Of a stretch of DNA of 64,000 nt, positions 11,259 to 20,708 are shown one piece after another. The stretch is from Rhizobium sophorae. GTDB lineage: Bacteria > Pseudomonadota > Alphaproteobacteria > Rhizobiales > Rhizobiaceae. How positions within the stretch are numbered: the stretch's first letter is position 1; every line of letters begins with the position of its first letter. The notes below the pieces were generated by a model. That model was not told where the DNA came from, did no database searches, and saw only the letters and a program-made list of their open reading frames with translations. A program made the translations under genes and the position numbers. The stretch spans positions 1-64,000 of the forward strand of contig NZ_JABFCN010000040.1 of NCBI RefSeq assembly GCF_013087515.1, in the 5' to 3' direction.

Positions 11259-12227
11259 TCAGGCGTACCTCTTGTTCAGACTGGAAACGAACAGGATGGC
11301 TTTCTGCATCAGGATGAATGCAAATAGCAGAAGGCCAATCAGGATCTTGGTCCACCAGCTCGACAGCGTGCCGTCGAAGGTGATGTAGGTCTGAATGAGC
11401 CCCTGGATCAGGATACCGATCAAGGTTCCCGCCACGAATCCCGCTCCTCCGGTCAGCAGCGTCCCCCCAATGACCACCGCCGCGATGGCATCGAGTTCGA
11501 CGCCGACTGCTGCAAGAGAATATCCGGCAGAGGTGTACAGCGAAAAAACGATCCCGGATAGGCCCGCCAGAAATCCCGAGAGCGCATAGATCTGGATTGT
11601 CGTGCGGCCGACCGGCACGCCCATCAGCCGCGCCGTCTGCGTGCCGCCACCAAGCGCATAGACATTGGTGCCAAAGCGGGTGCGCTGGGCAATGAAAATG
11701 CCGACACCAAAGACCAGAAGCATGATGCCGCCGATCAGCGTCAGCCGCCCCCCGCCGGGCAGACGATAATAGAGGCTCGTCAGCGTCGAATAATACTCAT
11801 GGTTGATCGGGATGCTGTCGATCGAGAGCACGAAGGCCATGCCGCGCGCCAGGAACATGCCGGCAAGGGTGACGATGAAGGCCGGCATTTCGAGATAGTG
11901 GATGATCGCGCCCATGATACCGCCAAAGGCAGTAGTGATGACGAGCACGATCGCGAAAGCGAGCAGCGGATGGATCGAGGTGTTCTGCAGGATCACCGCG
12001 AGGAAGACGCCGGTAAAGGCGATGACCGAGCCGATCGACAGATCGATGCCACCCGAAATGATGACGAAGGTCATGCCGACGGCAGCGATGCCGAGAAAGG
12101 CATTGTCGGTCAAAAGATTGCCGATGACGCGCGTCGACAAAATGTTCGGATATTGCAGCGCGCAGCCGGCATAGGCGAGCACGAAGATGACGATGGTCGC
12201 AAGCAGCGGCAGGTATTTGGAGTTCAT
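11259..12227 (-). CDS. yjfF: Sugar ABC transporter permease, YjfF type
   Basis: A 322-residue inner-membrane permease of the RbsC/AraH class with about eight to ten hydrophobic segments and the conserved GGIDLSIGSV and GGTLLTGGAGF signatures. Its start overlaps the ytfT stop by 4 bp (ATGA). In E. coli, YtfQRT-YjfF is a galactofuranose/galactose importer with two different permeases; the gene order here is the same. Substrate assignment is by that analogy. Confidence 0.85.
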   Translation of the reverse strand: MNSKYLPLLATIVIFVLAYAGCALQYPNILSTRVIGNLLTDNAFLGIAAVGMTFVIISGGIDLSIGSVIAFTGVFLAVILQNTSIHPLLAFAIVLVITTAFGGIMGAIIHYLEMPAFIVTLAGMFLARGMAFVLSIDSIPINHEYYSTLTSLYYRLPGGGRLTLIGGIMLLVFGVGIFIAQRTRFGTNVYALGGGTQTARLMGVPVGRTTIQIYALSGFLAGLSGIVFSLYTSAGYSLAAVGVELDAIAAVVIGGTLLTGGAGFVAGTLIGILIQGLIQTYITFDGTLSSWWTKILIGLLLFAFILMQKAILFVSSLNKRYA

Positions 12228-13237
12228 TTCGGCTGCTCCCTACCGCCCTGCCGGCGGCTGGCGAAGATGGCGAGCGATTGTACCGCCGGCGACTGGATGA
12301 CGAGGATGACGATAATGATGACGGCCTTGATGATCAGGTTGAATTCAGGCGGGAAGCCGGCGGACAGGATGCCGGTGTTCACCGCCTGGATGATCATCGC
12401 GCCGATCAGCGATCCGAGAATGCTGAAGCGGCCGCCGAGCAGCGAATTGCCGCCGACGACGACGGCGAGGATCGCGTCGAGCTCCAGCCAGAGGCCGGCA
12501 TTGTTGGCATCGGCGCCCTTGATGTCGGCGGCGACGATGATGCCCGCAATCGAGGCACAGATCCCGCTCAGCATATAGACCGCCATCAGCAGCACCGGCG
12601 TTTGAATGCCGGAGAGCGTGCTGGCGCGGCGATTGATGCCGACGGCCTCGATCAGCATGCCGAGCGCCGTGCGGCGGACAAGCAGGATGACGAGCAGGCC
12701 GACGAGAAGCCAGATGACGACAGGCATCGGCAGAAGCAGCAGCGATCCGCTGCCGAAGAAGGTCAGCCCGTCATCGTTGAAGGTCAGGATGGCACCTTCG
12801 GTGATCAGCTGGGCGATGCCGCGGCCGGCCACCATCAGCACCAGCGTGGCGATGATCGGCTGGATATTGAGGACTGCCACCAGGAACCCGTTCCAGATGC
12901 CGCAGGCAAGCCCAATCGCAAGTGTCAGGATAATGGTGTAGGCAACTGAATTTCCTGAGACAATCGACGACGCGGCGACGGCGCCGCAGATCGCGATGAC
13001 CGCACCGACGGAGAGGTCGATGCCCTTGGTGGCGATGACCAGCGTCATGCCGATCGCCAGCAGCGCCACCGGCGCGCCGCGATTCAGCACATCGATCAGG
13101 CTGCCATAGAGCCGACCATTCTGAACCACGACATTAAAAAACTGCGGTGATGTGATGAAATTCAACAGAAGAATGACAACGAGCGCGATCAATTGCGGCG
13201 CCAGGCGATAGGCCAGCGCTTTCAGGGAGGATCTCAT
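12224..13237 (-). CDS. ytfT: Sugar ABC transporter permease, YtfT type
   Basis: A 337-residue membrane permease, the partner of the YjfF-type permease. It carries TKGIDLSVGAVIAICGAV and VVGGNSLLGGRFS, the RbsC-class loop signatures, and multiple hydrophobic segments. The 4-bp overlaps with both neighbours (ytfR upstream, yjfF downstream) point to translational coupling. Confidence 0.86.
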   Translation of the reverse strand: MRSSLKALAYRLAPQLIALVVILLLNFITSPQFFNVVVQNGRLYGSLIDVLNRGAPVALLAIGMTLVIATKGIDLSVGAVIAICGAVAASSIVSGNSVAYTIILTLAIGLACGIWNGFLVAVLNIQPIIATLVLMVAGRGIAQLITEGAILTFNDDGLTFFGSGSLLLLPMPVVIWLLVGLLVILLVRRTALGMLIEAVGINRRASTLSGIQTPVLLMAVYMLSGICASIAGIIVAADIKGADANNAGLWLELDAILAVVVGGNSLLGGRFSILGSLIGAMIIQAVNTGILSAGFPPEFNLIIKAVIIIVILVIQSPAVQSLAIFASRRQGGREQPK

Positions 13238-14757
13238 GCATCCTCCATCTTGTGTTCGGCGGCGGCAATGGCATCGACGATGCCGGCAGCGGTGATACGC
13301 TCGCCTGTCAGTTCGGCGATATGCTGCCTGTCGCGCAGTACGATGACACGTGAACTATAGGCGACAAGCTCTTCAAGTTCTGAGGAAATCACGATCAGCG
13401 ACATGCCGCCGGCACAGAGCTCTTCGATGAGCCGGATGATCTCGGCATGGGCACCGACATCGATGCCGCGGGTCGGCTCGTCGAGGATCAGAAACTTCGG
13501 ATTGGTCGCCAGCCAGCGGGCGAGGATCGCCTTCTGCTGGTTGCCGCCTGACAGTAGCCGGATCGGTTTTTCGCGATCGGTGGTGCGGATATCGAGCGCC
13601 TTGATGTAGCGGTCGGCAAGCGCATTCTGCTCGGCGCGTGACAGCGGCCGCGTCCAGCCGCGGCGGGCCTGGAGCGCCAGTGCGATGTTCTCCCTGATCG
13701 ACAGATCGCCGATGATGCCATCGGTCTTGCGGTCCTCGGGGCAGAAGCCAAAACCCTTTCCGATCGCCGCGCGCGGGCTCGAAATCGTCACTGGCTGGCC
13801 GTCGATCGTGGCGCTGCCGCTGTCGGCATGCTCGATGCCGAAGAGCAGTTCGGCGGTTTCGGTGCGCCCGGAGCCGAGCAGACCGGCGACGCCGACCACC
13901 TCTCCGGCGCGCACTTCAAGATCGAAAGGCTTGACCTTGCCGCGTTTGCCGTAACCTGAAAAACGGTATCGGACATCGCCGGCCGCAAGGCTGTGTTCCC
14001 GCACCGTCTCCTCGACATGGGCCAGTTCGCGGCCGAGCATCATGGCGATCAAGCCCTGTCGCGGCAGGTCGGCGGCGTCGCGGGTGCCGACGAGCTTGCC
14101 GTTGCGCAGCACGGTAATACGGTCGCTGATTGCATAGACCTGCTCGAGAAAATGGGTGATGAAGACGATGCCCAGGCCGCGTTTCTTCAGGTCGTCGATG
14201 ATGCGGAAGAGCAGCGCCACTTCCTGATTGTCGAGACTTGCGGTGGGCTCGTCGAGGATCAGCACCTTGCCGGAGAGATCGACGGCACGGGCAATGGCGA
14301 CCACCTGCTGGACGGCGACGGAGAAACGGCCGAGCTCGGCGGTGACGTCGATATCGATGCCATAACCGGCAAGCAGATCGCGCGCCTTGCGGTTCATCGA
14401 ACGCACGTCGGTCATGCCGAAACGCCTTGGCTGGCGTCCGAGAAAGAGGTTTTCGGCGACGCTCAGATTGGAAAGGAGATTGACCTCCTGATAGACCGTG
14501 CCGATGCCGAGCTTCTGGGCGGCGAGCGTATTGGCCGGATTGATTTCCTGGCCGTCGAGCGTCAGGCTGCCTTCGTCACGATGGTAGGCGCCGGTGATGC
14601 ACTTGATCAGCGTCGATTTGCCGGCGCCGTTTTCGCCGAGTAATGCGTGAACCTCGCCACGGCGGAGCGTGAAATCCACCTTGTCCAAGGCGACGGCGCC
14701 GGGGAAGAATTTCGATATGCCGGAGGCTGCGAGAATATTCTCGAAATTGTGAACCAT
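13234..14757 (-). CDS. ytfR: Sugar ABC transporter ATP-binding protein, YtfR type
   Basis: A 507-residue tandem ATPase of the RbsA/MglA class; the start is MVHNFENILAASG, because 68 upstream in-frame residues are arginine-rich shadow sequence. The first half has Walker A GENGAGKSTLIK and LDEPTASLD. The second half has a degenerate Walker A (GLLGSGRTE), LSGGNQQKAILARWL and LDEPTRGIDVG. Such asymmetric second sites are usual in this class. It sits between the binding protein and the two permeases. Confidence 0.93.
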   Translation of the reverse strand: MVHNFENILAASGISKFFPGAVALDKVDFTLRRGEVHALLGENGAGKSTLIKCITGAYHRDEGSLTLDGQEINPANTLAAQKLGIGTVYQEVNLLSNLSVAENLFLGRQPRRFGMTDVRSMNRKARDLLAGYGIDIDVTAELGRFSVAVQQVVAIARAVDLSGKVLILDEPTASLDNQEVALLFRIIDDLKKRGLGIVFITHFLEQVYAISDRITVLRNGKLVGTRDAADLPRQGLIAMMLGRELAHVEETVREHSLAAGDVRYRFSGYGKRGKVKPFDLEVRAGEVVGVAGLLGSGRTETAELLFGIEHADSGSATIDGQPVTISSPRAAIGKGFGFCPEDRKTDGIIGDLSIRENIALALQARRGWTRPLSRAEQNALADRYIKALDIRTTDREKPIRLLSGGNQQKAILARWLATNPKFLILDEPTRGIDVGAHAEIIRLIEELCAGGMSLIVISSELEELVAYSSRVIVLRDRQHIAELTGERITAAGIVDAIAAAEHKMEDA

Positions 14758-14803
14758 GAGGGCTGCTGTTTCCTGATATTGCGCCTGACGCCTGTGCCAA
14801 AAC

Positions 14804-14864
14804 CGGGCATGATGCCCGGCCCGACAACGGCAGTTCCGCACCGGTCCATGACGGGCCGGTGCGG
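14804..14864 (-). other. Intercistronic hairpins after ytfQ
   Basis: Two hairpins lie in the 119-bp gap between ytfQ and ytfR: CCGGGCATGATGCCCGG (14804-14820) and a 9-bp stem CCGCACCGG / CCGGTGCGG (14836-14844 with 14856-14864). Neither is followed by a T run on the minus strand. This arrangement is common downstream of abundant binding-protein genes and could stabilise the ytfQ message or attenuate ytfR; that role is inferred. Confidence 0.55.
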
Positions 14865-14876
14865 TTCCAGGTTCAA

Positions 14877-15839
14877 TCAGTAGCCCTGACCCTTCTTCTC
14901 TTCGTAGACCTTCATCGGTTCGTCGGCCGGCGTGTAGAGCTTCGACTCGGTCTGGATCCACTTGGCCGGAGCCTTCTTGTCCTTCAAATAGGCTTCGAGC
15001 GCATCAAAGGCCGGACCTGCCATATTCGGCGTCAGCTCGACCGTGGCATTGGCCTCGCCTTCGGACATCGCCTTGAAGATATCGGGCACGGCGTCGATGG
15101 AGACGACGAGGATATCCTTGCCGGGCTTCAGCCCGGCTTCCTTAATCGCCTGGATGGCGCCGACGGCCATGTCGTCGTTATGGGCGTAGAGAGCGCAGAT
15201 ATCCTTGCCGCCATTCTCGGCCTTCAGGAAACTTTCCATGACTTCCTTGCCCTTAGTGCGGGTGAAGTCACCGGTCTGGCTGCGAACGATCTTGAGGTTG
15301 TCGTGGCCGGCAAGAGCCTCTTCGAAGCCCTTCTTGCGGGCGATAGCCGGCGACGAACCGGTGGTGCCCTGCAGCTCGACGACATTGCACTTCTTGTCGC
15401 CGACGGTCTTGACCAGGAAGTCGCCTGCGACCTTGCCTTCATGGACCAGGTCCGACGTCACCGCCGTCAGGTAGAGATTGTCAGGAGCCTTGATGGTACG
15501 GTCGAGAAGGATGACCGGGATTTCGGCTTCCTTGGCTTCCTTGAGAACGTCGTCCCAGCCGGTTTCGACGACCGGAGCAATGAGAATGGCATCGACGCCC
15601 TGAGCAATGAAGGAGCGCAGAGCCTTGATCTGGTTTTCCTGCTTCTGCTGCGCATCGGCAAACTTCAGATCGATGCCGCGCTTCTTGGCCTGTTCCTTGG
15701 TCACGGTCGTTTCAGCCGCACGCCAGCCCGATTCCGAGCCGATCTGCGAGAAGCCGACAGTCAACCCGGCGGCCGAAGCCGAACCGAACATGCAGGCAGC
15801 CAGAATCGTGGCACTCAAAAGTGCAGTCTTCAATTTCAT
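14877..15839 (-). CDS. ytfQ: Periplasmic sugar-binding protein, YtfQ type
   Basis: A 320-residue periplasmic binding protein of the LacI-like fold. The start MKLKTALLS is preceded by GGGAGGAAAT and gives a clean signal peptide ending near SASAA. The mature part closely resembles E. coli YtfQ (galactofuranose-binding) in long stretches, for example LTVGFSQIGSESGWRAAET, QQKQENQIKA and VELTPNMAGPAFDALE. It is the first gene of the importer operon. The longer in-frame extension upstream runs through the bmp terminator and is not real. Confidence 0.94.
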   Translation of the reverse strand: MKLKTALLSATILAACMFGSASAAGLTVGFSQIGSESGWRAAETTVTKEQAKKRGIDLKFADAQQKQENQIKALRSFIAQGVDAILIAPVVETGWDDVLKEAKEAEIPVILLDRTIKAPDNLYLTAVTSDLVHEGKVAGDFLVKTVGDKKCNVVELQGTTGSSPAIARKKGFEEALAGHDNLKIVRSQTGDFTRTKGKEVMESFLKAENGGKDICALYAHNDDMAVGAIQAIKEAGLKPGKDILVVSIDAVPDIFKAMSEGEANATVELTPNMAGPAFDALEAYLKDKKAPAKWIQTESKLYTPADEPMKVYEEKKGQGY

Positions 15840-15930
15840 GATTTCCTCCCAATGCCGCATCTCGCGGCGCAGGGTCAAAAAATCATATAGTATTACTTTT
15901 GTAAATCGGAATCTTGGGATGCATTGCAGC

Positions 15931-15959
15931 AAAAAAAGAGCGCCCAAAAGGGCGCTCTT
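15931..15959 (-). terminator. Rho-independent terminator of the BMP transporter operon
   Basis: A perfect 10-bp stem AAGAGCGCCC / GGGCGCTCTT (15936-15945 with 15950-15959) has an AAAA loop. On the minus strand it ends in a run of seven T residues. It lies about 25 bp after the bmp stop and before the ytfQ promoter region, so it separates the two importer operons. Confidence 0.92.
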
Positions 15960-15984
15960 CGCATCCGCGAGATGGCTTAAGGGA

Positions 15985-17061
15985 TTATTTACCCGGCAGC
16001 TTGTCGTCGACGCCTTCGACATAAAAGTTCATGCCGAGCAACGTGCCATCGTCGGCCTTTTCGCCAGCCTTCAGCCACGGCGTGCCGTCCTGCTTGTTGA
16101 TCGGGCCGGTGAAGGGATGCAATTCGCCGGACTTGATCTTGGTTTCGGTCTCCTCGGCGAGTTTCTTCACCTCGTCGGGCATGTTGGTATAGGGCGCCAT
16201 CGTCAAGATGCCGTCCTTGAGGCCGTCCCAGCTCTGCTCTGACTTCCAGGTGCCGTCGAGAAGCGCCTTGACGCGCTTGACGTAATAATTGCCCCAGGTG
16301 TCGATGATCGCGGTCAGCTGGACGTTCGGACCAGCCTTGATCATGTCGGAAGCCTGGCCGAAGGCCTTGACGCCGCGCTGCTCGGCGACCTGCATTGGAG
16401 CGGTCGTGTCGGTGTGCTGGGTGAGGATATCGACGCCCTGGTCGATCAGCGCCTTGGCGGCATCGGCTTCCTTGCCCGGGTCGAACCAGGTGTTGACCCA
16501 GATAACCTTCATCTTGAAGTTCGGATTGACCGACTTGGCGCCAGTTTCGAAGGCATTGATGCCCATCACCACTTCGGGGATCGGGAAGGAGGCGATATAG
16601 CCGGCCGTGCCGGTTTTAGAGAGCTTGCCGGCGATAATGCCACTGATGTAGCGGCCTTCATAGAAGCGGGAATTGTAGGTCGCGACATTGTCGGCGGCCT
16701 TGAAGCCTGTCGCATGCTCGAACTTCACTTTCGGGAACTTCTTGGCGACGGCAATAGTCGGGTCCATGAAACCGAAGGACGTGGTGAAAATCAGCGAGCA
16801 ACCGGAGCGGGCCATGCGCTCGATGGCGCGTTCGGCATCCGGACCTTCCGGGACGCTTTCGAGGTAGGGCGTCTCGATCTTGTCGCCGAATTCCTTCTCG
16901 ACCTGGAGGCGGCCGTTCTCATGGGCCTGCGTCCAGCCACCGTCGGTGCGGGTGCCGACATAAACGAAGCAGACCTTGGTCTTGTCAGCCGCCTCGGCGG
17001 CCGAACCGATGCTCAAAACGAGGGCAGCTGTCGCTGCGAGAGCAAGTGCAAGTTTTTTCAT
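15985..17061 (-). CDS. BMP-family ABC transporter substrate-binding protein
   Basis: A 358-residue exported binding protein of the BMP/PnrA (purine nucleoside) superfamily. The start is MKKLALALAAT, giving a signal peptide that ends near AAEAA. Family features include TDGGWTQAHENGR near the mature N-terminus, the hinge region FTTSFGFMDPTIAVAKKFP, and the C-terminal TWGNYYVKRVKALLDG. It is the last gene of an ATPase-permease-permease-binding protein array. The ligand is probably a nucleoside or base, but some relatives bind other compounds. Confidence 0.88.
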   Translation of the reverse strand: MKKLALALAATAALVLSIGSAAEAADKTKVCFVYVGTRTDGGWTQAHENGRLQVEKEFGDKIETPYLESVPEGPDAERAIERMARSGCSLIFTTSFGFMDPTIAVAKKFPKVKFEHATGFKAADNVATYNSRFYEGRYISGIIAGKLSKTGTAGYIASFPIPEVVMGINAFETGAKSVNPNFKMKVIWVNTWFDPGKEADAAKALIDQGVDILTQHTDTTAPMQVAEQRGVKAFGQASDMIKAGPNVQLTAIIDTWGNYYVKRVKALLDGTWKSEQSWDGLKDGILTMAPYTNMPDEVKKLAEETETKIKSGELHPFTGPINKQDGTPWLKAGEKADDGTLLGMNFYVEGVDDKLPGK

Positions 17062-17108
17062 ATTGATCCCTGTTGGTTGGAAGTTTCGAAACCCGTCTTG
17101 TTGTTTGC

Positions 17109-18029
17109 TCACCGGTCCGGCACGAAGGCCTTGCCGAGCGAGGCCGGCGTATTGATCAACGTCGTGCGCCGATTATGCGAGATGATGACGAGGACCACAA
17201 CCGTCGCCGCATAGGGCAGCATCGAGAGGAACTGCGAGGGAATGCCGATGCCGAAGGCCTGCGCGTGCAGTTGCAGGATCGTTACCGCCCCAAAGAGATA
17301 ACCGCCAGCCAGCAGGCGCCAAGGCCGCCAGGAGGAGAAGACGACGAGCGCCAGCGCGATCCAGCCGCGCCCGCCGGACATGTTCTCTGTCCATTGCGGC
17401 GTATAGATCAGCGAAAGCTGCGCCCCGGCAAGGCCGGCACAGGCGCCGCCGAACATCACGGCGAGGTAGCGCATGCGGATGACATCGATGCCGAGCGCAT
17501 GCGCCGAGGCGTGATTATCGCCAATGGCACGAATCTTCAGGCCGGTGCGACTCTTGAAGAGGAACCAGTTGACGGCGATAACGAGCAGGATCGACAGGTA
17601 GAAGATGAGATCCTGCTTGAAGAGGACCGTTCCGACGTAGGGAATGGCGGAAAGCACCGGGACCTCGATCGGCAGCAGCCGGACGCCGGGTGCGCCGACG
17701 AAGGCCTCGCCGAGCATGCCGGAGGCGCCGAGGCCAAGGATCGTCAGCGCAAGGCCTGTCGCCACCTGATTAGCAACGAGCGTCAACGTCAGGAAGGCGA
17801 AGAACAGCGAAAACAGCGCGCCGCTCACGACACCGCCGACAATGCCGATATAGGCCGAGCCGGTGAGCTGTGCCGCGGCAAAGGCACCGACCGCGCCCAT
17901 GATCATCATGCCTTCGACACCGAGATTGAGAACGCCGGAGCGCTCGGTCACGAGTTCTCCCAGCGCGGCAATGACGAGCGGGGTGGAGGCGGTGATGACC
18001 GTCAGCAGAATGGCTTCGAAGATGCTCAT
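17109..18029 (-). CDS. Nucleoside-type ABC transporter permease (second)
   Basis: A 306-residue membrane permease of the BPD_transp_2 class. The start is MSIFEAILLTVITAS, overlapping the stop of the upstream permease by 4 bp; the long in-frame extension is shadow sequence. The signature TERSGVLNLGVEGMMIMGAV is the family hallmark of the YufQ/NupQ-type subunit. Several hydrophobic helices follow. It forms a heterodimeric channel with the next permease. Confidence 0.9.
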   Translation of the reverse strand: MSIFEAILLTVITASTPLVIAALGELVTERSGVLNLGVEGMMIMGAVGAFAAAQLTGSAYIGIVGGVVSGALFSLFFAFLTLTLVANQVATGLALTILGLGASGMLGEAFVGAPGVRLLPIEVPVLSAIPYVGTVLFKQDLIFYLSILLVIAVNWFLFKSRTGLKIRAIGDNHASAHALGIDVIRMRYLAVMFGGACAGLAGAQLSLIYTPQWTENMSGGRGWIALALVVFSSWRPWRLLAGGYLFGAVTILQLHAQAFGIGIPSQFLSMLPYAATVVVLVIISHNRRTTLINTPASLGKAFVPDR

Positions 18030-19111
18030 GCCGCCGCGCCCCTTACCCGCGACCAGACCAGGCGGATTTTGTAATAGATCAGCGTATCGCAGGAGAGCAC
18101 GAAGAAGAGCAGCAGACCCTGGAAGACGCGGGTGACCTTGTCCGAAACGCCGAGCGAAAGCTGTGCTGCCTCGCCGCCGAGATAGGTGAGTGCTAGCACC
18201 AGGCCCGATGCGATGATGCCAAGCGGATTGAGGCGGCCGAGGAAGGCGACGATGATGGCGGTGAAGCCGTAGCCCGGCGAGATCGCCGGCTGCAGGTGGC
18301 CGATCGAGCCGGAGACCTCGGCTATCCCGGCAAGGCCGGCAAGCGCGCCCGAAAAGAGAAAGCTGAACCAGATCATTTTCTTCGACGAGAAGCCGGCAAA
18401 GCGCCCTGCCCGCTCCGATTGGCCGAGCACGACGATCTCGAAGCCTTTCAGCGTATAACGCAGCATGAACCAGACGCCGATTGCGGCGACAATGGCGAAG
18501 ACGAAGGCCCAATGGGCGCGGCCCGACTCTTCCCAGATCGCTGGCAGTACCGCTTCCGGTGCAAAATCCAGCGAAACGGGAAAGTTGAAACCCTTCGGAT
18601 CGCGCCAGGCGCCGCGGATCAGCCAGTCGAGGAAAAGCTGGGCGATATAGACCAGCATCAGCGATGTCAGGATCTCGTTGGTGTTGAAATGCGCCTTCAG
18701 CAGCGCCGGAATGGCGGCGAAGAGCGCACCGCCGAGCGCGCCCAGGATCAGCATCAGGGGCAGCACGAGCGGCGAATGCCAGTCGTAAAAGACGATCGGC
18801 AGATAAGAGCCGGTGATGGCGCCGATGGTGAACTGGCCTTCGGCGCCGATATTCCAGTTGTTCGAGCGATAACAGACCGCCAGGCCGACGGCAATCAGGA
18901 TCAGGGGCGCGGCCTTGATCGCCAGTTCGTGCAGCGACCAGACCTCGAGCAGCGGCTCGATGAAGAAGGCTTCCAGTGCGGCGATCGGGTCCTTGCCGAG
19001 CATGGCGAACATGATGGCGCCGAACACCAGCGTCAGGATAAGGGCAAGCAGCGGCGAGACGAAGGCGAAAAGCTTCGAGACGTCGGGGCGTTTTTCGAGT
19101 TCAATGCGCAT
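18026..19111 (-). CDS. Nucleoside-type ABC transporter permease (first)
   Basis: A 361-residue permease of the YufP/NupP type with the signature NNWNIGAEGQFTIGAI (around residues 85-100) and about ten hydrophobic segments. It overlaps the ATPase gene by 11 bp upstream and the second permease by 4 bp downstream. This tight packing indicates one transcript and coupled translation. Confidence 0.9.
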   Translation of the reverse strand: MRIELEKRPDVSKLFAFVSPLLALILTLVFGAIMFAMLGKDPIAALEAFFIEPLLEVWSLHELAIKAAPLILIAVGLAVCYRSNNWNIGAEGQFTIGAITGSYLPIVFYDWHSPLVLPLMLILGALGGALFAAIPALLKAHFNTNEILTSLMLVYIAQLFLDWLIRGAWRDPKGFNFPVSLDFAPEAVLPAIWEESGRAHWAFVFAIVAAIGVWFMLRYTLKGFEIVVLGQSERAGRFAGFSSKKMIWFSFLFSGALAGLAGIAEVSGSIGHLQPAISPGYGFTAIIVAFLGRLNPLGIIASGLVLALTYLGGEAAQLSLGVSDKVTRVFQGLLLFFVLSCDTLIYYKIRLVWSRVRGAAA

Positions 19112-20669
19112 GGAGCGCCTCCGAGCCAGAGCTGCTCTCGTGCAGGCCGCCCATCAGCAGGCCGATCTTCTCCCGCGTCAGTTCGCCCGCCGGAAATGGG
19201 CGGGAAAGACGGCCTTCGGAGATGACGGCGATATCGGTCGCCACTTCGAAGATCTCGTCGAGATCCTGGCTGATGACGACGACGGCAGAACCAGCTCTTG
19301 CAAGATCGACGAGCGCCTGGCGGATGCGGCTCGCGGCCCCGGCGTCGACGCCCCAGGTCGGCTGGTTGACGACGAGCACCGCCGGCTGGCGGTCGAGCTC
19401 GCGGCCGACGATAAACTTCTGCAAGTTGCCGCCCGACAGCGAGCCAGCGGCCGGGTCATCGCCGCTCTTGCGGACGTCCATGGCCTCGGAAATGCGCCTC
19501 GCAGCGGATTTCACTGCCGCGTGGCGGATGATGCCGAGCAGGCCCAGAAACGCCTTGCGATCCGACTGATTGCGGGCAAGGACGAGATTGTCCGACAGTT
19601 TCATGGCGGAGACGGCGGCATGGCCATGGCGCTCCTCCGGCACGAAGCCGGCGCCGAGAAGACGGCGAGCGGTAATGCCCTGATTGCCGACCGGCTTCTT
19701 GCGGATGACGATCGCCTCGGCCGAGGCGACCGGATATTCGCCGGACAATGCGTCGAAGAGCTCGCTCTGGCCGTTGCCCGCGACACCGGCAATGGCGAGG
19801 ATCTCGCCGGAGCGCACCGCCATCGAGACATCACGCAGTGACATGGCGAAAGGGGTGCGCGCGGCGACGGAAAGATTGGCGACGGCAAGCTGCACCTCGC
19901 CCCTGTCGCTGCGCTCCGGATGCGTGACGGTCGCCACTTCGCTGCCGACCATCATGCGGGCGAGAGAGGCAGGCGTTTCCTGCTTCGGATCGCAAGCGCC
20001 GGTCACACGGCCATCGCGCAGCACGGTGGCGCGATCGCAGATGCGCTGCACCTCCTCCAGCCGGTGGCTGATATAGAGAACCGAACGCCCCTCGGCACGG
20101 AGCTTGAACAGCGTCTCGAACAGCCTGTCGGCCTCCTGCGGCGTCAGCACCGAGGTCGGCTCGTCGAGGATGATGAGCTTCGGGTTCTGCAGCAGCGCCC
20201 GGACGATCTCGATGCGCTGGCGCTCGCCGACCGAGAGATCGGCGACATGGGCATGCGGATCGAGCGGCAGGCCGTAGGCGATGGACAGTGCTCTCGCCTC
20301 TTCGGCGATTTTGTCGATCGGGATGGCGTCATCGAGCGATAGCGCGATGTTTTCGGCAACCGTCAGCGCCTCGAACAGCGAGAAATGCTGGAAGACCATG
20401 CCGATGCCGAGCTTGCGGGCCTCCCCTGGCGATGCGATCGCAACCGGCTGGCCCTGCCAGAGGATATGCCCGCCCGTCGGCTCGAGAACGCCGAACAGCA
20501 TCTTCACCAAAGTGGATTTGCCTGCGCCATTTTCGCCGAGAAGTGCATGAATTTCGCCCGGCGCGATAGCGAGATCGATTTCATTGCAGGCTGCAAAGCT
20601 TCCGAAGAACTTCGTCAGCTTCTGGACCGATAATAACGCACCGGAATCCGGCACATTCAATGGCGACAC
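19101..20669 (-). CDS. Nucleoside-type ABC transporter ATP-binding protein
   Basis: A 522-residue tandem ATPase (YufO/NupO type). The start is GTG, preceded by GAGGGGAAC. The first domain has GENGAGKSTLVKMLFG, LSVGERQRIEIVRAL and LDEPTSVLTPQEAD. The second domain has AGVAGNGQSEL in place of a canonical Walker A and LSGGNLQKFIVGREL, as is usual for this subfamily. It is the first gene of the BMP transporter array, 39 bp downstream of the oxidoreductase gene. Confidence 0.93.
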   Translation of the reverse strand: MSPLNVPDSGALLSVQKLTKFFGSFAACNEIDLAIAPGEIHALLGENGAGKSTLVKMLFGVLEPTGGHILWQGQPVAIASPGEARKLGIGMVFQHFSLFEALTVAENIALSLDDAIPIDKIAEEARALSIAYGLPLDPHAHVADLSVGERQRIEIVRALLQNPKLIILDEPTSVLTPQEADRLFETLFKLRAEGRSVLYISHRLEEVQRICDRATVLRDGRVTGACDPKQETPASLARMMVGSEVATVTHPERSDRGEVQLAVANLSVAARTPFAMSLRDVSMAVRSGEILAIAGVAGNGQSELFDALSGEYPVASAEAIVIRKKPVGNQGITARRLLGAGFVPEERHGHAAVSAMKLSDNLVLARNQSDRKAFLGLLGIIRHAAVKSAARRISEAMDVRKSGDDPAAGSLSGGNLQKFIVGRELDRQPAVLVVNQPTWGVDAGAASRIRQALVDLARAGSAVVVISQDLDEIFEVATDIAVISEGRLSRPFPAGELTREKIGLLMGGLHESSSGSEALHAH

Positions 20670-20708
20670 GTTCCCCTCATTTCTTCTGCCAACCGGTCCG
20701 TTCGGATC